From VRUE01 sp963770315 (GTDB lineage Bacteria; Actinomycetota; Thermoleophilia; Solirubrobacterales; 70-9): a stretch of 64,000 nucleotides of DNA. Location of the stretch: NCBI GenBank assembly GCA_963770315.1, contig CAVYPC010000001.1, positions 1 to 64,000 of the forward strand, in the 5' to 3' direction. Numbering within the stretch: the first letter of the stretch is position 1; each line of letters opens with the position of its first letter. The notes below the pieces were generated by a model that ran no database searches, was not told the origin of the DNA, and worked only from the letters and a program-made list of their open reading frames with translations. A program made the translations under genes and the position numbers. This document shows, one piece after another, positions 1-7,967 of the stretch.

Positions 1-297
1 CGCGCGGTCAAAGCCGTCACCGGCGGCGGCACCTTCCTCGGCGGCGACTTCGCCGGCGGCAAGCCCTCCGAGGTGGAGAAACTGCTCGACCTCTCACCCC
101 GTGAGCGGCAGATCCTCGAGCTGCTCGCCGAGGGCCTGCGGGTGAAAGAGATCGCCGAGCGGCTCGGCCTCAGCCCGGCGACCGTGCACACCCACGTGCG
201 CAACGCGATCGCCAAGCTCGAGGTCGACACCCGGACCGAGGCGGTGGCGCTCGCGGTTCGCTTCAGTTACCTGGGAGCTGGCGGGGGCGTCAAATAG
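1..297 (+). CDS. LuxR-type response regulator, C-terminal part (5' end outside window)
   Basis: The window opens inside this gene: the frame is open from base 1 and stops at 295-297. The visible 98 residues end in a complete LuxR/FixJ helix-turn-helix: LSPRERQILELLAEG, then KEIAERLGLSPATVHTHV and a closing helix with TRTEAVALAVR. This is the DNA-binding output domain of NarL-family response regulators. The part before it (GGTFLGGDFAGG) looks like the interdomain linker. A receiver domain would be expected upstream but is not visible. Target genes cannot be inferred. Confidence 0.85.
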   Translation, partial: RAVKAVTGGGTFLGGDFAGGKPSEVEKLLDLSPRERQILELLAEGLRVKEIAERLGLSPATVHTHVRNAIAKLEVDTRTEAVALAVRFSYLGAGGGVK

Positions 298-336
298 ACA
301 AAGCGCCGCCTCCTCCGCTTCGCGTCCGGGGGCGGC

Positions 337-732
337 TTACTCCTTGTCGAGCGTGAGGGCGCAGCCGTTGATGCAGTAGCGCTGGCCGCCCTGGTCGGGC
401 GGTCCGTCCTCGAAGACGTGGCCGAGGTGGGCGTCGCAGTGCTTGCAGACGACCTCGGTGCGGCGCATCAGCAGGCTGTTGTCGGGGCGCAGCTCGACGT
501 GCTCGAGGTTGACCGGCTCGGTGAAGCTGGGCCAGCCGGTGCCGGAGTCGAACTTGGTGTCGGAGGAGAACAGCTCGGTGCTGCAGCAGACGCAGCGGTA
601 CATCCCCTTGCCCTTCTCGTCGACGTACGGTCCGGTGAAGGCGCGCTCGGTGCCGGCCTTGCGGGTCACCTCGTATTGCTCCGGCGTCAGCTCTTCTCGC
701 CACTGCTCGTCTGACTTCTCGATTTTCTCCAT
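337..732 (-). CDS. msrB: Peptide-methionine (R)-S-oxide reductase MsrB
   Basis: A 131-residue protein, the normal MsrB length, starting at the ATG at 732; an upstream in-frame extension runs into an intergenic hairpin and is not believable. It reduces methionine-R-sulfoxide in oxidised proteins. Visible features are the entry motif DEQWREELTPEQYEVTRKAGTE, two zinc-binding CxxC pairs (CVCC and CKHC), the FDSGTGWPSF substrate segment, and the catalytic cysteine in RYCING. An additional cysteine follows two residues after the usual asparagine (NGCAL). The gene is divergent from the thioesterase gene and separated from it by hairpin element A. Confidence 0.93.
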   Translation of the reverse strand: MEKIEKSDEQWREELTPEQYEVTRKAGTERAFTGPYVDEKGKGMYRCVCCSTELFSSDTKFDSGTGWPSFTEPVNLEHVELRPDNSLLMRRTEVVCKHCDAHLGHVFEDGPPDQGGQRYCINGCALTLDKE

Positions 733-747
733 GGGACACAGGGTAGA

Positions 748-885
748 GGGCGGGGGGAGTCGCCCCGACAGTGCCTGGGTTCGCTTCGCTGGCGCTCCGC
801 TCACTATGTCTGTGCGGCTTCGCCGCATGAATCACTCGCCGGTGCGCCGCTTCGCGAGGCACTGTCGAGGCGACTCCCCCCGCCC
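748..885. repeat. Long inverted-repeat element A (family 1) between divergent genes
   Basis: Arms 748-775 and 858-885 are complementary over 28 bp with one mismatch. The 82 bp interior holds a small hairpin (GCGGCTTCGCCGC at 814-826) and ends in CGCCGCTTCGCGA. The same interior hairpin plus end sequence recurs in the two elements at 10.5-10.9 kb, with entirely different arms. It occupies nearly all of the space between msrB and the thioesterase gene, which are transcribed away from each other, so a plain terminator role is unlikely. Confidence 0.8.
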
Positions 886-902
886 AATACGATGCGCCCG
901 CC

Positions 903-1691
903 GTGAAGGAAGAAGCGTTCTACGAGGCAGCTGGAGAGGGGTTCGTCGCTACCGAGCTGACGCGGGGGCCTTGGGATCCCGGGGCTCAGCATGCGGGACC
1001 GCCGTCAGCCCTGCTCGGTCGGGAGATTGAACGAGTGGATGGGGGTGAGGGGTTTCAGATTGCTCGGGTGACGTTCGAGATCCTGCGGCCAGTGCCGATC
1101 GGGCCGGTTCGGGTCGAGGCAGAGGTGGTGCGGCCGGGGCGCAGCGTGCAGATGATCGAGGCGACGCTCTCCGGCGAGGGCGGCGAGCTGATGAAGGCCC
1201 GGGCGTGGCGGATCAGAACGGCCGAGATCGAGATCCCGACAGAGATCGAGACCACGCCTGCGCCGCCGCCCGGTCCCAAGCAGGGGAACGTTCCCGAGTT
1301 CTTCGAGACCGCGCAGTCGGTCGGCTACCACACGGCGATGGAGTGGCGCTCGGTTGGCGGTGGCTTCCGCGAGCCCGGCCCGGCGACGGTCTGGATGCGG
1401 ATGGGCTGCCAGCTCGTGGCCGGCGAGGAGCCGACGCCGCTGCAGCGCACCCTCGTCGCCGCCGATGTCGGCAACGGGATCAGCGCCGTGCTCGACTGGC
1501 GCCGCTACCTCTTCATCAACGTCGATCTCAGCGTCCACCTCGAGCGGATGCCCGAGGGCGAGTGGGTCTGCGTTGACGCGGTCACCCTGCCGCAGCGCAA
1601 CGGGATCGGCACCGCCGAGTCGGTCCTCTCGGACGAGCGAGGCCGCATCGGTCGTGCCGCTCAGGCGCTGCTCATCGCCGAACGCCCCTAG
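903..1691 (+). CDS. Acyl-CoA thioesterase family protein (double hot-dog type)
   Basis: A 262-residue protein. The N-terminal part (RGPWDPGAQHAGPPSALLGREIER) has the shape of the actinobacterial thioesterase-like superfamily related to TesB, where two hot-dog folds are fused in one chain. These enzymes hydrolyse acyl-CoA thioesters; the actual substrate cannot be told. The second half contains VAADVGNGISAVLDWRRYLFINVDLSVHLER, matching the second hot-dog helix and strand. The start is an ATG (903), just downstream of element A. It converges on the MFS gene, and the two stop codons overlap at 1688-1691. Confidence 0.75.
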   Translation: MKEEAFYEAAGEGFVATELTRGPWDPGAQHAGPPSALLGREIERVDGGEGFQIARVTFEILRPVPIGPVRVEAEVVRPGRSVQMIEATLSGEGGELMKARAWRIRTAEIEIPTEIETTPAPPPGPKQGNVPEFFETAQSVGYHTAMEWRSVGGGFREPGPATVWMRMGCQLVAGEEPTPLQRTLVAADVGNGISAVLDWRRYLFINVDLSVHLERMPEGEWVCVDAVTLPQRNGIGTAESVLSDERGRIGRAAQALLIAERP

Positions 1692-2881
1692 CTTGCGGCA
1701 CGCCCGGGGAGGAGGGCGCGGCCTTGGCCGGAGACCGCGAAGGCGATCGTCGCCGAGGAGACGAGGGCGATCGTGGCGGCGAAGAGGAAGGCTCCCTCGT
1801 AGTCGGTCAGCGCGGCGGCGATGCCGGCCAGTGGCGCGCCGAAGCCGATGCCGGCGTCGAAGAAGGCGGTGAACGTCCCCAGGGCCGCGCCGCGCCGCGT
1901 CTCCGGGATGCGGGCGACGACGATCAGCGAGAGCGACGGGTAGAGCAGCGAGAAGGCGGCCCCCATCGCCATCGCGCCAGCGATGGCGATGGCGAGGGTG
2001 CCGGCGACACCCATCATCGCCAGTCCCACAGCCTCGACGATCGCCGCCGCCGTCGCCACCCGAGCCGGACCGACTCGGTCGGGGAGATCGCCGCCGACCA
2101 AGCGGGTGAGGACGACCATCGTCGCGAACACGCCGAAGACGACCGCGCCGTGGCCGATGCCCCTCGCATCGAGGTGGAGGACGACGAAGGAGGCGACGGT
2201 CGCGTAGCCGAGCGAGGCAAGCGCGAGGGCGCCTCCAGGGCGGACCGCCTCGCGGGCGATCAGCGGCTGGTGCTCGTCGTCGCCGGGCTTCGGGTGGAAT
2301 GGGTCTGGCAGCCGCAGCGCGATCAGCGCGCCGACCAGCGGCGCGGCGCCGGCGAAGAGCCAGACCAGGGTGTAGCCGGAGGCGTGGAGGAGCAGCTCGC
2401 CGACCAGCGGGCCGACGCTGAGCCCCGACCAGACCGCTAGCCCGTAGAGGCCGATCACCCGCCCGCGCCGGTCGGGCGGCGCGATGTCGACGATCCAGGC
2501 CGAGCCCGCGGTGAAGACGGTCCCCTCGCCGGCGCCGAGGACCAGGCGGGCGCCGATCAGCCCGAGAACGCCGAGCGGCAGCAGGTAGAGGAAGCCGGCG
2601 ACGGCGACGAGGACGGAGCCGAGCAGGACGGCCGGCTTGCGGCCGCGGCGATCGGCGAAGCGGCCGGCCAAAGGACGCAGGAGGAGCCCGGTGATGGCGT
2701 AGGAGCCGATCACCACGCCGACGCCGATGTTGCCGGCGTCGAGCGGCCCATGTACGTAGCGGGGCAGCACCGGCAGCACCGCGCCGACCGCCAGCAGTCC
2801 GGAGAAGGTGACGGCGAAGACGCCGGCAAACGCCAGGCCCGGCCGTGCCACCGTCACTGGCGTCGTCGCCGTCGCGCTCAC
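1688..2881 (-). CDS. Major facilitator superfamily transporter
   Basis: A 397-residue protein with about 12 hydrophobic segments, typical of MFS drug/metabolite exporters. The signature loop between helices 2 and 3 is visible as LAGRFADRRGRKPAVLLGS, and the related one in the second half as GGDLPDRVGPARVATAAA. The start is a GTG at 2881 that overlaps the TGA of the upstream HAD gene by four bases (GTGA), so the two genes are translationally coupled. Longer in-frame extensions upstream lie inside the HAD gene. The transported compound is unknown. Confidence 0.85.
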   Translation of the reverse strand: MSATATTPVTVARPGLAFAGVFAVTFSGLLAVGAVLPVLPRYVHGPLDAGNIGVGVVIGSYAITGLLLRPLAGRFADRRGRKPAVLLGSVLVAVAGFLYLLPLGVLGLIGARLVLGAGEGTVFTAGSAWIVDIAPPDRRGRVIGLYGLAVWSGLSVGPLVGELLLHASGYTLVWLFAGAAPLVGALIALRLPDPFHPKPGDDEHQPLIAREAVRPGGALALASLGYATVASFVVLHLDARGIGHGAVVFGVFATMVVLTRLVGGDLPDRVGPARVATAAAIVEAVGLAMMGVAGTLAIAIAGAMAMGAAFSLLYPSLSLIVVARIPETRRGAALGTFTAFFDAGIGFGAPLAGIAAALTDYEGAFLFAATIALVSSATIAFAVSGQGRALLPGRAAS

Positions 2882-3666
2882 GGCCGGGCCAGGGAGGCGA
2901 GGTCCTCGACGACGTAGTCCGGCGGTGGGGCGGCGACCGCCGCCTGCTCGCGGGAGGTCGCCCCGCTCAACACCAGGATCGTCTTCAGGCCGGCCCGCCG
3001 GCCTCCCTCGATGTCGGAAGAGACGCGGTCGCCGATCATCGCCACCCGCTCCGCCGAGCCGATCCGCTCGCGGGCCAGCTCGAACAGGTGCGGCTCCGGC
3101 TTGCCGCCGATCTGCGCCGCTGCGCCGCTCGCAGTCTCGACCGCGGCGAGGATGGCGCCCGTCCCCGGCCACGCTCCGCCGGGCATCGGCAGGGTCGGGT
3201 CGCGGCTGGTCGCGAACAGCGCCGCGCCGCGCTGCAGTGCCAGCGTCGCCGTCAACAGCTCCTCGTAGTCGAAGCCGCGATGGCCCGAGACGAGGACGAC
3301 GTCCGCCTCGCGGCCGGCCTCCCCGTCGCGCAGCTTCAGGCCGGTGGCAGCGACCGTGTCGTGGAAGGCCGGAGCGCCGATGACGAAGGCCGTGTCGCCG
3401 GGCCCGGCGCGCTCCGCCGCGAGCCGCGCGGTCGCTTCGCCGGCGGTGACGACTCGCTCGGCGCCGACTTCGACGCCCGCCTCGGTCAGCCGGCGCGCGT
3501 ACTCGGCAGCCCGCTCGCCGGGGTTGTTGGTGACGAAGGCGATCTCCTTGCCGGCCCCCAGGAGCGAGCGCAGCGCCTCTGCGGAACCGGGTACCGGCTC
3601 GCGCCCGATCCAGACGACCCCGTCGAGGTCGACCAATAGTCCGTCGAATTCATCCATCGGCACCAT
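2878..3666 (-). CDS. HAD-IIA family phosphatase (NagD/PGP-like)
   Basis: A 262-residue HAD hydrolase of subclass IIA. The nucleophile motif is DLDGVV at residues 13-18, followed by the squiggle and a cap region. The threonine motif appears as FVTNNPG, and the C-terminal motif is MIGDRVSSDIEGGRRAG. Members dephosphorylate small phosphorylated metabolites such as 2-phosphoglycolate or nucleotides; the substrate is not predictable here. A second ATG lies three codons in. It is the first gene of a two-gene unit with the MFS transporter (4 bp overlap). Confidence 0.88.
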   Translation of the reverse strand: MVPMDEFDGLLVDLDGVVWIGREPVPGSAEALRSLLGAGKEIAFVTNNPGERAAEYARRLTEAGVEVGAERVVTAGEATARLAAERAGPGDTAFVIGAPAFHDTVAATGLKLRDGEAGREADVVLVSGHRGFDYEELLTATLALQRGAALFATSRDPTLPMPGGAWPGTGAILAAVETASGAAAQIGGKPEPHLFELARERIGSAERVAMIGDRVSSDIEGGRRAGLKTILVLSGATSREQAAVAAPPPDYVVEDLASLARP

Positions 3667-3746
3667 CTCGGCCGCAGGCTATTAGGTGACCGTTGCGCCG
3701 GGATCGGCGTGCCCGCCCGGCCAGACAACTCGATACGGTGCCGGCT

Positions 3747-4478
3747 GTGAGCACGAACGGACAGGTGGTCACCGCCTCGGACGTCTCGCGCCGCTACGGC
3801 GAAGGGGAGGCGGCGGTGGACGCGCTGGTCGGCGTCTCGACCGGCTTCGAGCGCGGCCGCTTCACTGCGATCATGGGACCGTCGGGGTCGGGCAAGTCGA
3901 CCCTGATGCACATCCTCGCCGGCCTCGACCTGCCGACTTCGGGCAAGGTGACCCTCGACGGCGAGGAGATCACCGGCCTCGACGACGCCGCGCTGACCAA
4001 GCTGCGCCGCGACAAGCTCGGCTTCGTCTTCCAGTTCTTCAATCTGCTGCCGGTCCTCACCGCCGAGGAGAACCTCGTCCTGCCGCTCTCGATCGCCGGC
4101 CGCAAGCCGGACGCCGAGTGGCTCGACCGGCTGGTCCGCACCGTCGGGCTCGAGGATCGCCGCACCCACCGCCCTTCCGAGCTCTCCGGCGGCCAGCAGC
4201 AACGCGTCGCCGTCGCCCGCGCGCTGGTCTCCAAACCGGCTGTGGTCTTCGCCGACGAGCCGACCGGCAACCTCGACTCGAAGGCGAGTGGCGAGGTGCT
4301 GGGGCTGCTGCGCCAGGCGGTCGACGAGTTCGGGCAGACGGTGATCATGGTCACCCACGACCCGGTCGCGGCGGCCCATGCCGACCGCCTGATCACCCTC
4401 AGCGACGGGCGGATCGTCCACGACGCCGCCCCCGGCTCAGCCGATGCGGTGATCGAGCTGATGAAGACGATCGACTAG
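3747..4478 (+). CDS. ABC transporter ATP-binding protein (MacB/LolD class)
   Basis: A 243-residue nucleotide-binding subunit. Walker A is GPSGSGKST (residues 44-52), the signature LSGGQQQR starts at 146, Walker B with the catalytic glutamate is VVFADE (166-171), and the switch histidine is H204. The segment FQFFNLLPVLTAEENL after the Q-loop is typical of the MacB/LolD/FtsE-like class that works with FtsX-type permeases. A GTG start at 3747 is chosen because it fits the family length; no closer ATG exists. The permease gene begins 6 bp downstream, so the two form an exporter or lipoprotein-release complex in the membrane. Confidence 0.92.
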   Translation: MSTNGQVVTASDVSRRYGEGEAAVDALVGVSTGFERGRFTAIMGPSGSGKSTLMHILAGLDLPTSGKVTLDGEEITGLDDAALTKLRRDKLGFVFQFFNLLPVLTAEENLVLPLSIAGRKPDAEWLDRLVRTVGLEDRRTHRPSELSGGQQQRVAVARALVSKPAVVFADEPTGNLDSKASGEVLGLLRQAVDEFGQTVIMVTHDPVAAAHADRLITLSDGRIVHDAAPGSADAVIELMKTID

Positions 4479-4484
4479 CCGCCG

Positions 4485-7034
4485 ATGACGGGCCTCGCCC
4501 TCAAGAGCCTCTGGGCGCGCAGGGTGCGAGCGCTTGGGACGACCTTCGCCGTCGTGATCGGCGTCGCTTTCGTCGCCGGCTCCTACGTCCTCACCGACAC
4601 GATCTTCGCCGCCTTCGACGAAATCTTCAGCGACTCGTTGAAGGGGACCAGCGTCGTCGTCACCGCCAAGAACCCGGTCGAACAGGAAAACGGCGAAATT
4701 CCCACGGTCCCGGCCTCGCTGCTGCCCCGGGTGAAGCAGGTCGCCGGCGTTCGCCTCGCGGCGGGGGCGATCTTCACCCCCGGCGGCTTCTTCGATTCCG
4801 AAGGCGAAAAGATCGGCAACAAATTCGCCCCGAAGTTCATCTCCTCGCACCTGCCGGACGGGCTCGAGTCGCTCACCTATCTGGAGGGGCATCCGCCCCG
4901 CGGACCGACCGAAGCCTCGCTTGACAAGGCCGCTGCCGAAAGCTCTGGCGTCGAGCTCGGCGAACGGATCAAACTGATCGGCCAGGGCAGCGCCCGCTCC
5001 TTTCGCCTCGTCGGCTTCACCCAGCTGGGCAGCGCCTCCTTTGGCGGTGCCAGCATCGCGCAGGTGACGCTGCCGGTGGCCCAGCGACTCACCCACAAGC
5101 GCGGCCGCTTCGACCAAATCTCCGTCGCGGCGCGCGATGGCGTCTCCCAGGAGGCCCTCAAGCGACGAATCGAGCGGGTGCTGCCTTCCTCGGTGCGGGT
5201 CGAGACCGCGGTGGAAAATGCCGACCGCGGCTCGGAAGAAATCCGCGACAACCTCGGCTTCCTGCAGACGATCCTGCTCGTCTTCGGCTTCGTCGCGGTC
5301 TTCGTCGGCGCCTTCCTGATCTTCAACACCTTCTCGATAACCGTCGCCCAGCGGGTTTCCGAGTTCGGCATGCTGCGCACGCTGGGGGCCTCGCGACCGC
5401 AGATCCTCGCCTCGGTCCTGATCGAGGCGCTCGCGATCGGCCTGCTCGGCGCGATCGTCGGCATCGGCGGCGGTTTCGTCATGGCCATCCTCCTCAACGG
5501 CCTGCTCAAAGCCTTCGAAGTCGACCTGCCGACCACCGCGCTGGTGTTGGAGACGCGGACGATCGTCGTCGCCCTGCTCGTCGGGGTCGTGATCACGGCG
5601 GTTTCCTCGATGGTGCCAGCGCTGCGCTCGACCCGGGTGCCGCCGATTGCCGCATTGCAGGCCTACACGCCGCCGGCCAGCCGCCGCCGCCGGCTGCTCT
5701 ATGCCGCGCTTTCGATTCTGCTCGGCGTGGCCGGCCTGGCGATGGTCCTGATCGGCCTCTTCGGCAACGCCGATGCCGGCGCTGCCGCCGGCCTGATGGG
5801 CGCCGGCGCGGTTGCGATCGTCCTCGGCGTCTCGCTCTTCAGCCCGCGGCTGGTGCCGCCATTGGCGACGATCTCCGGCTGGCCGCTGGAAAAACTGCGC
5901 CGCCTCACCGGCCGCCTCGCGCGCGAGAACTCGCAGCGCAACCCGAGCCGCACCGCCGTCACCGCCGCGGCGCTGATGATCGGGCTCGCCCTGGTCACCT
6001 TCGTCACCGTCTTCGCCGCCGGCCTGAAGAGCTCGGTCGCCCAGGTCATCGACGAAAACTTCGAGGGTGGGCTGGTGATCCAGAACACCGACGGCTTCTC
6101 GCCGATCCCGTCCGGCGCCGCGGCGGCCGCCCGCAAAGTGCCGGGGGTGAAGCTCGTCGCGACGATTCGCTCGACCGAAGCGAAGCTGCTCGGCCAGGGA
6201 GCGAAGGCGAAAGTCACCGCGCCGACCTCCGACGTCGGCGAGGCCGTCGACGTCGGATGGAAGAAGGGGGGGCCGAGGACGCTGCGCCAGCTGGGCAACG
6301 GCGAAGCGGTCATCTCCGATTCATTCGCCTCCGATCACGACCTCGAAGTCGGCGATCGCTTTCGCCTGCTGAGCCAGAGTGGCGCGAAGCCTGCCTTCCG
6401 GGTTGCCGGCGAGTTCGATTCCAAGGCCGGGGTCTTCGGCAGCGTCGTCATCACCCAAGTCGTGATGGCCCGCGCCTTCGACCAGACCCAGGACACGATC
6501 GACTTCGTAATCGCCAGGCCTGGGGCGAATCCCGCCAAGGTGCAGGCGGCCCTCACGGCAGGAGCCGAACGTGCCTTCCCGACGGCGGAAGTGCTCAACC
6601 AGCAGGAACTGAAGGAATCCCGCGAAGAACAGGTCGACCAGCTGGTAAACCTCTTCTACGCGCTGCTCATCCTGGCGATCGTCATCTCCCTCTTTGGCAT
6701 CGCCAACACGCTCGCGCTCTCGATCCATGAACGGACCCGCGAGCTGGGCATGCTGCGCGCGATCGGCATGTCGCGCCGCCAGGTGCGGACGATGATCCGC
6801 TACGAGGCGGTGATCACGGCGCTGATCGGCGGGATCCTGGGAATGGTGCTGGGGGTGATCTTCGCGGCGCTGATCTCCCAGCCGCTGAAAGACGAAGGCT
6901 TCGTCCTCTCCTATCCGGTCGGCTCGCTGATCGTCCTCCTGATCCTCGCCGGCTTCGCCGGGGTGCTGGCGGCGATCCCGCCGGCGCGTCGGGCGTCGAG
7001 ACTAGACGTGCTCGACTCGCTCCAGTACGAGTAG
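4485..7034 (+). CDS. ABC transporter permease, FtsX/MacB family (two FtsX domains)
   Basis: An 849-residue membrane protein. One N-terminal helix (about residues 16-36) is followed by an extracytoplasmic domain, then a first FtsX-like three-helix block near 255-385, a short central helix pair near 400-450, a second extracytoplasmic domain, and a terminal FtsX block near 710-830 ending in RRASRLDVLDSLQYE. The repeated motif before each block (GMLRTLGASRPQ and GMLRAIGMSRRQ) is the coupling helix that contacts the ATPase. This duplicated layout is that of actinobacterial putative exporters adjacent to a MacB-like ATPase. The substrate is unknown. Confidence 0.9.
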   Translation: MTGLALKSLWARRVRALGTTFAVVIGVAFVAGSYVLTDTIFAAFDEIFSDSLKGTSVVVTAKNPVEQENGEIPTVPASLLPRVKQVAGVRLAAGAIFTPGGFFDSEGEKIGNKFAPKFISSHLPDGLESLTYLEGHPPRGPTEASLDKAAAESSGVELGERIKLIGQGSARSFRLVGFTQLGSASFGGASIAQVTLPVAQRLTHKRGRFDQISVAARDGVSQEALKRRIERVLPSSVRVETAVENADRGSEEIRDNLGFLQTILLVFGFVAVFVGAFLIFNTFSITVAQRVSEFGMLRTLGASRPQILASVLIEALAIGLLGAIVGIGGGFVMAILLNGLLKAFEVDLPTTALVLETRTIVVALLVGVVITAVSSMVPALRSTRVPPIAALQAYTPPASRRRRLLYAALSILLGVAGLAMVLIGLFGNADAGAAAGLMGAGAVAIVLGVSLFSPRLVPPLATISGWPLEKLRRLTGRLARENSQRNPSRTAVTAAALMIGLALVTFVTVFAAGLKSSVAQVIDENFEGGLVIQNTDGFSPIPSGAAAAARKVPGVKLVATIRSTEAKLLGQGAKAKVTAPTSDVGEAVDVGWKKGGPRTLRQLGNGEAVISDSFASDHDLEVGDRFRLLSQSGAKPAFRVAGEFDSKAGVFGSVVITQVVMARAFDQTQDTIDFVIARPGANPAKVQAALTAGAERAFPTAEVLNQQELKESREEQVDQLVNLFYALLILAIVISLFGIANTLALSIHERTRELGMLRAIGMSRRQVRTMIRYEAVITALIGGILGMVLGVIFAALISQPLKDEGFVLSYPVGSLIVLLILAGFAGVLAAIPPARRASRLDVLDSLQYE

Positions 7035-7039
7035 CAGTC

Positions 7040-7333
7040 CTAGCCGTGGCGTAATAGCCGCTTGACCGTGGCCATCAGCTCATCGGTGCGCTCCGCTTGC
7101 TCGCCGGGCGCCGCTCCGATCACGCAATGGGCGGCGTGGTCCGAAAGCAGCTCCAGTGCCACCTTGTCGAGGGCGGCCTGGATCGCGGTCACCTGGGTGA
7201 CGACGTCGATGCAGTAGCGGTCCTCTTCGACCATTCGCTCGACGCCGCGCACCTGCCCCTCGATCCGGCGCAGGCGCTTCAGCACCGCTCCCTTGTCCTC
7301 GCTGTAGCCGCGGGTCTCCGGCGTCGCGCTCAC
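7040..7333 (-). CDS. csoR: CsoR-type copper-sensing repressor
   Basis: A 97-residue all-helical repressor. Cys41, His66 and Cys70 have the spacing C-x24-H-x3-C, the Cu(I) site of CsoR proteins; RcnR- or FrmR-type members differ here. The sequence RLRRIEGQVRGVERMVEEDRYC is the family's DNA-binding helix. Its start overlaps the stop of the upstream DUF4396 gene by 4 bp, so the repressor is the second gene of its own target operon. The operator is the 17 bp palindrome at 7951-7967. Confidence 0.93.
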   Translation of the reverse strand: MSATPETRGYSEDKGAVLKRLRRIEGQVRGVERMVEEDRYCIDVVTQVTAIQAALDKVALELLSDHAAHCVIGAAPGEQAERTDELMATVKRLLRHG

Positions 7334-7908
7334 GAGAGCGCCTCCGCGATCAGCACGGCAGAGCCGAAGATTCCCATCGCCGTGGCGACGTAGGCGACGA
7401 CCCGCACCGGCGGCCCGCCGTGCACGCCGGTCTCGTGGACGACCGCGTGCCCCTTGCCCCGCGCGATCAGCCAGCGGTTGACCGGGACCGCGAAGGCACC
7501 GGCGACGACCAGCGAGAAGCAGAGGCTGCCCCAGAAGAGCAGCGAGCCGAGCCCGGCGTTGAGCGCGCCGGGAATGGCGAGGACGATCGCGTTGTCGACC
7601 ACCTCCATCGTCGCGATGCTGAGCGTGTCCGATGCGAAGGCGATCGGGATCACGGCGGAGAGGAGCAGGCCGGAGCGCAACAGCGGCAGGCTGGTGAGGC
7701 TGTAGCCGAAGACGAAGGCGAGCACGATCGAGAGGACGACGGTCCCCAGGTTCGAGAGGCCAGCAGCGGTGCCGATCGCCATGCCGGCGATCTCGCCGAT
7801 CGCACAGCCGGTCAGGCAGTGCAGCGTGGCGCTGATCGCGACCGCGGTCAGCGCGGCTCCCTCGGCCGGCATCTCGTGGTGGTGGTGGTGCTGGGCGGCG
7901 GCGTCCAT
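7330..7908 (-). CDS. DUF4396 membrane protein, probably copper-linked
   Basis: A 192-residue protein with about five hydrophobic helices and an N-terminal run of five histidines followed by HEM (residues 7-12), a likely metal-binding tail. The pattern LHCLTGCAIGEIAGMAIG near residue 30 and FASDTLSIATMEVVDN in the middle match the DUF4396 family. It is co-transcribed with csoR and sits directly behind the CsoR-type operator, so expression should rise with copper. A role in copper handling is inferred from context only. No CopA-type ATPase or CopZ is in the window. Confidence 0.8.
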   Translation of the reverse strand: MDAAAQHHHHHEMPAEGAALTAVAISATLHCLTGCAIGEIAGMAIGTAAGLSNLGTVVLSIVLAFVFGYSLTSLPLLRSGLLLSAVIPIAFASDTLSIATMEVVDNAIVLAIPGALNAGLGSLLFWGSLCFSLVVAGAFAVPVNRWLIARGKGHAVVHETGVHGGPPVRVVAYVATAMGIFGSAVLIAEALS

Positions 7909-7950
7909 GCGGCCTCCTCGTCTGGGAACGAACTCAGCCGAGCCTACCAG

Positions 7951-7967
7951 ATACCCCCAGGGGGTAT
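7951..7967. promoter_or_regulatory. CsoR-type operator
   Basis: The 17 bp ATACCCCCAGGGGGTAT is a perfect palindrome around one central base. The layout of A/T-rich flanks with a run of C facing a run of G is the classic operator of the CsoR/RcnR family. It lies 42 bp upstream of the DUF4396-csoR start codon and touches the stop codon of the esterase gene (7967-7969). Confidence 0.85.
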
